Shown here: positions 32,115 through 32,626 of the stretch, piece after piece
Numbering within the stretch: the stretch's first letter is position 1
How the letters are laid out: each line of letters begins with the position of its first letter
NCBI GenBank assembly: GCA_009774145.1
Contig: VSND01000049.1
Location: forward strand, 1-32,626
Source of the DNA: Lachnospiraceae bacterium
Lineage (GTDB): Bacteria > Bacillota > Clostridia > Lachnospirales > Lachnospiraceae
Direction: 5' to 3'
Length of the DNA: 32,626 bases
The notes under the pieces: model-generated
The model's input: only the letters and a program-made list of their open reading frames with translations
What the model was told of the DNA's origin: nothing
Database searches by the model: none
Translations under genes and position numbers: made by a program

Positions 32115-32459
32115 ATGGCGAAAGGAACAGAATATCCCGGTTTTGAAACGCTTGGAGCGGACATCAAAGAAGCGCGGAAAGCATTGGGATTGTCCCGCAG
32201 GGCATTGGCTGAACAAGTCAGTATTGATCCCCGGTATCTTGCAAATATAGAAAACAGCGGCGATCTTCCCAGCGTCCCGGTACTTTATGAGCTGGCGAGG
32301 ATATGCAAGCTCCCCATAGAACGCTACTTCCACCCGGAAGCAGAGCCAGAGGGCAGCGAACAGCGCCAGAGGGTCGGCCACAAATTAAAGCTGTGTCCCG
32401 AACCGTATTTGCCGATTATCGAGGGAGCCATTGACGGAGCTATCAAAATCAAAGAGTAG
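32115..32459 (+). CDS. XRE-family regulator resembling Tn1549-type ICE regulators
   Basis: A 114-residue protein with an N-terminal Cro/CI helix-turn-helix (LGADIKEARKALGLSRRALAEQVSIDPRYLANIENSG, about 12-48) and a short C-terminal tail ending in IEGAIDGAIKIKE. The sequence resembles, from memory, regulators carried by Tn1549-like integrative conjugative elements of gut Clostridia. AGGGGTG lies seven bases before the ATG. Two terminators follow it in tandem. It is the main sign that the region to its right continues into conjugation genes, but none is in the window. Confidence 0.75.
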   Translation: MAKGTEYPGFETLGADIKEARKALGLSRRALAEQVSIDPRYLANIENSGDLPSVPVLYELARICKLPIERYFHPEAEPEGSEQRQRVGHKLKLCPEPYLPIIEGAIDGAIKIKE

Positions 32460-32487
32460 AGGACGTGAAAAGCGTTCTCTATTTTTT
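32458..32487 (+). terminator. intrinsic terminator after XRE gene
   Basis: AGAGGACG/CGTTCTCT stem (32458-32465 with 32473-32480, one G-T pair) followed by ATTTTTT. It overlaps the stop codon. Confidence 0.8.
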
Positions 32488-32505
32488 GTGCTTTTATCGC
32501 TTCCA

Positions 32506-32530
32506 GCCCGCATTTGGCGGGCATTTTTTT
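32506..32530 (+). terminator. second intrinsic terminator
   Basis: GCCCGC (32506-32511), loop ATTTG, GCGGGC (32517-32522), then A and seven T. Bases 32531-32626 beyond it show no gene that can be supported. Confidence 0.85.
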
Positions 32531-32626
32531 GTGGCGGAAACGCCTTATAGACGGGACAGTCCACCGGAAAGCTGCTTTTGCCAGGGCCTTCGGGCGTTAC
32601 CAGAGATCCACGGGAAAGGATGCTTA

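Overview
The window looks like chromosomal DNA of an anaerobic, spore-forming Clostridia bacterium, most likely Lachnospiraceae. This rests on spoIVA, a Re-type citrate synthase paired with isocitrate dehydrogenase, the [FeFe]-hydrogenase maturase HydE, the ylxM-ffh-rpsP-khpA-rimM-trmD-rplS order, and AGGAGG-type ribosome binding sites. The species assignment is inference; no 16S gene lies inside the window.

Left part (1-8.4 kb). Bases 1-362 hold the leader and two tandem consensus promoters of an rRNA operon that reads leftwards out of the window. Next come a lipoprotein polysaccharide deacetylase (+), a metallo-beta-lactamase-fold hydrolase with RNase HI (-), spoIVA (-) with a good sigma-E-like promoter, and an operon of Re-citrate synthase, a GntR/FCD regulator and isocitrate dehydrogenase (-). 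That operon should make 2-oxoglutarate for glutamate synthesis, and TTGTATACAA-type operator candidates sit at its promoter.

Middle (8.4-17 kb). An iron alcohol dehydrogenase, an aldehyde dehydrogenase, hydE and a solitary HicB-like protein form a minus-strand run. It is divergent from prs (ribose-phosphate pyrophosphokinase), and an inverted-repeat operator candidate lies between them. nagB-nagA converges on prs across a long nested-hairpin terminator.

Housekeeping block (16.2-24.4 kb, all minus): ylxM-ffh-rpsP-khpA-rimM-trmD, then rplS, a signal-peptidase paralogue that has lost both catalytic residues, rbgA, a normal signal peptidase I, rnhB, yraN and pgeF. This is the translation, secretion and ribosome-assembly core.

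Right part (24.6-32.6 kb) is accessory. A PD-(D/E)XK (Rpn-like) protein is followed by the tail of a tyrosine recombinase fused in frame to the first 44 codons of a MATE transporter, which is a recombination scar. Beyond the scar lies a tightly overlapping minus-strand operon: Lrp regulator, class I aminotransferase, HisC-like aminotransferase, MATE exporter, ECF S-component, truncated second MATE. A MocR-type regulator is divergent from it, and an XRE regulator resembling those of Tn1549-like conjugative elements follows. I read this as cargo of an integrative element, possibly a small amino-acid- or vitamin-B6-related metabolite system. Its substrate cannot be told from sequence.

The most notable observations are the catalytically dead signal peptidase, the aminotransferase/MATE/ECF cargo operon and its recombination scar, and a 57-bp hairpin repeat present once beside spoIVA and once before prs.
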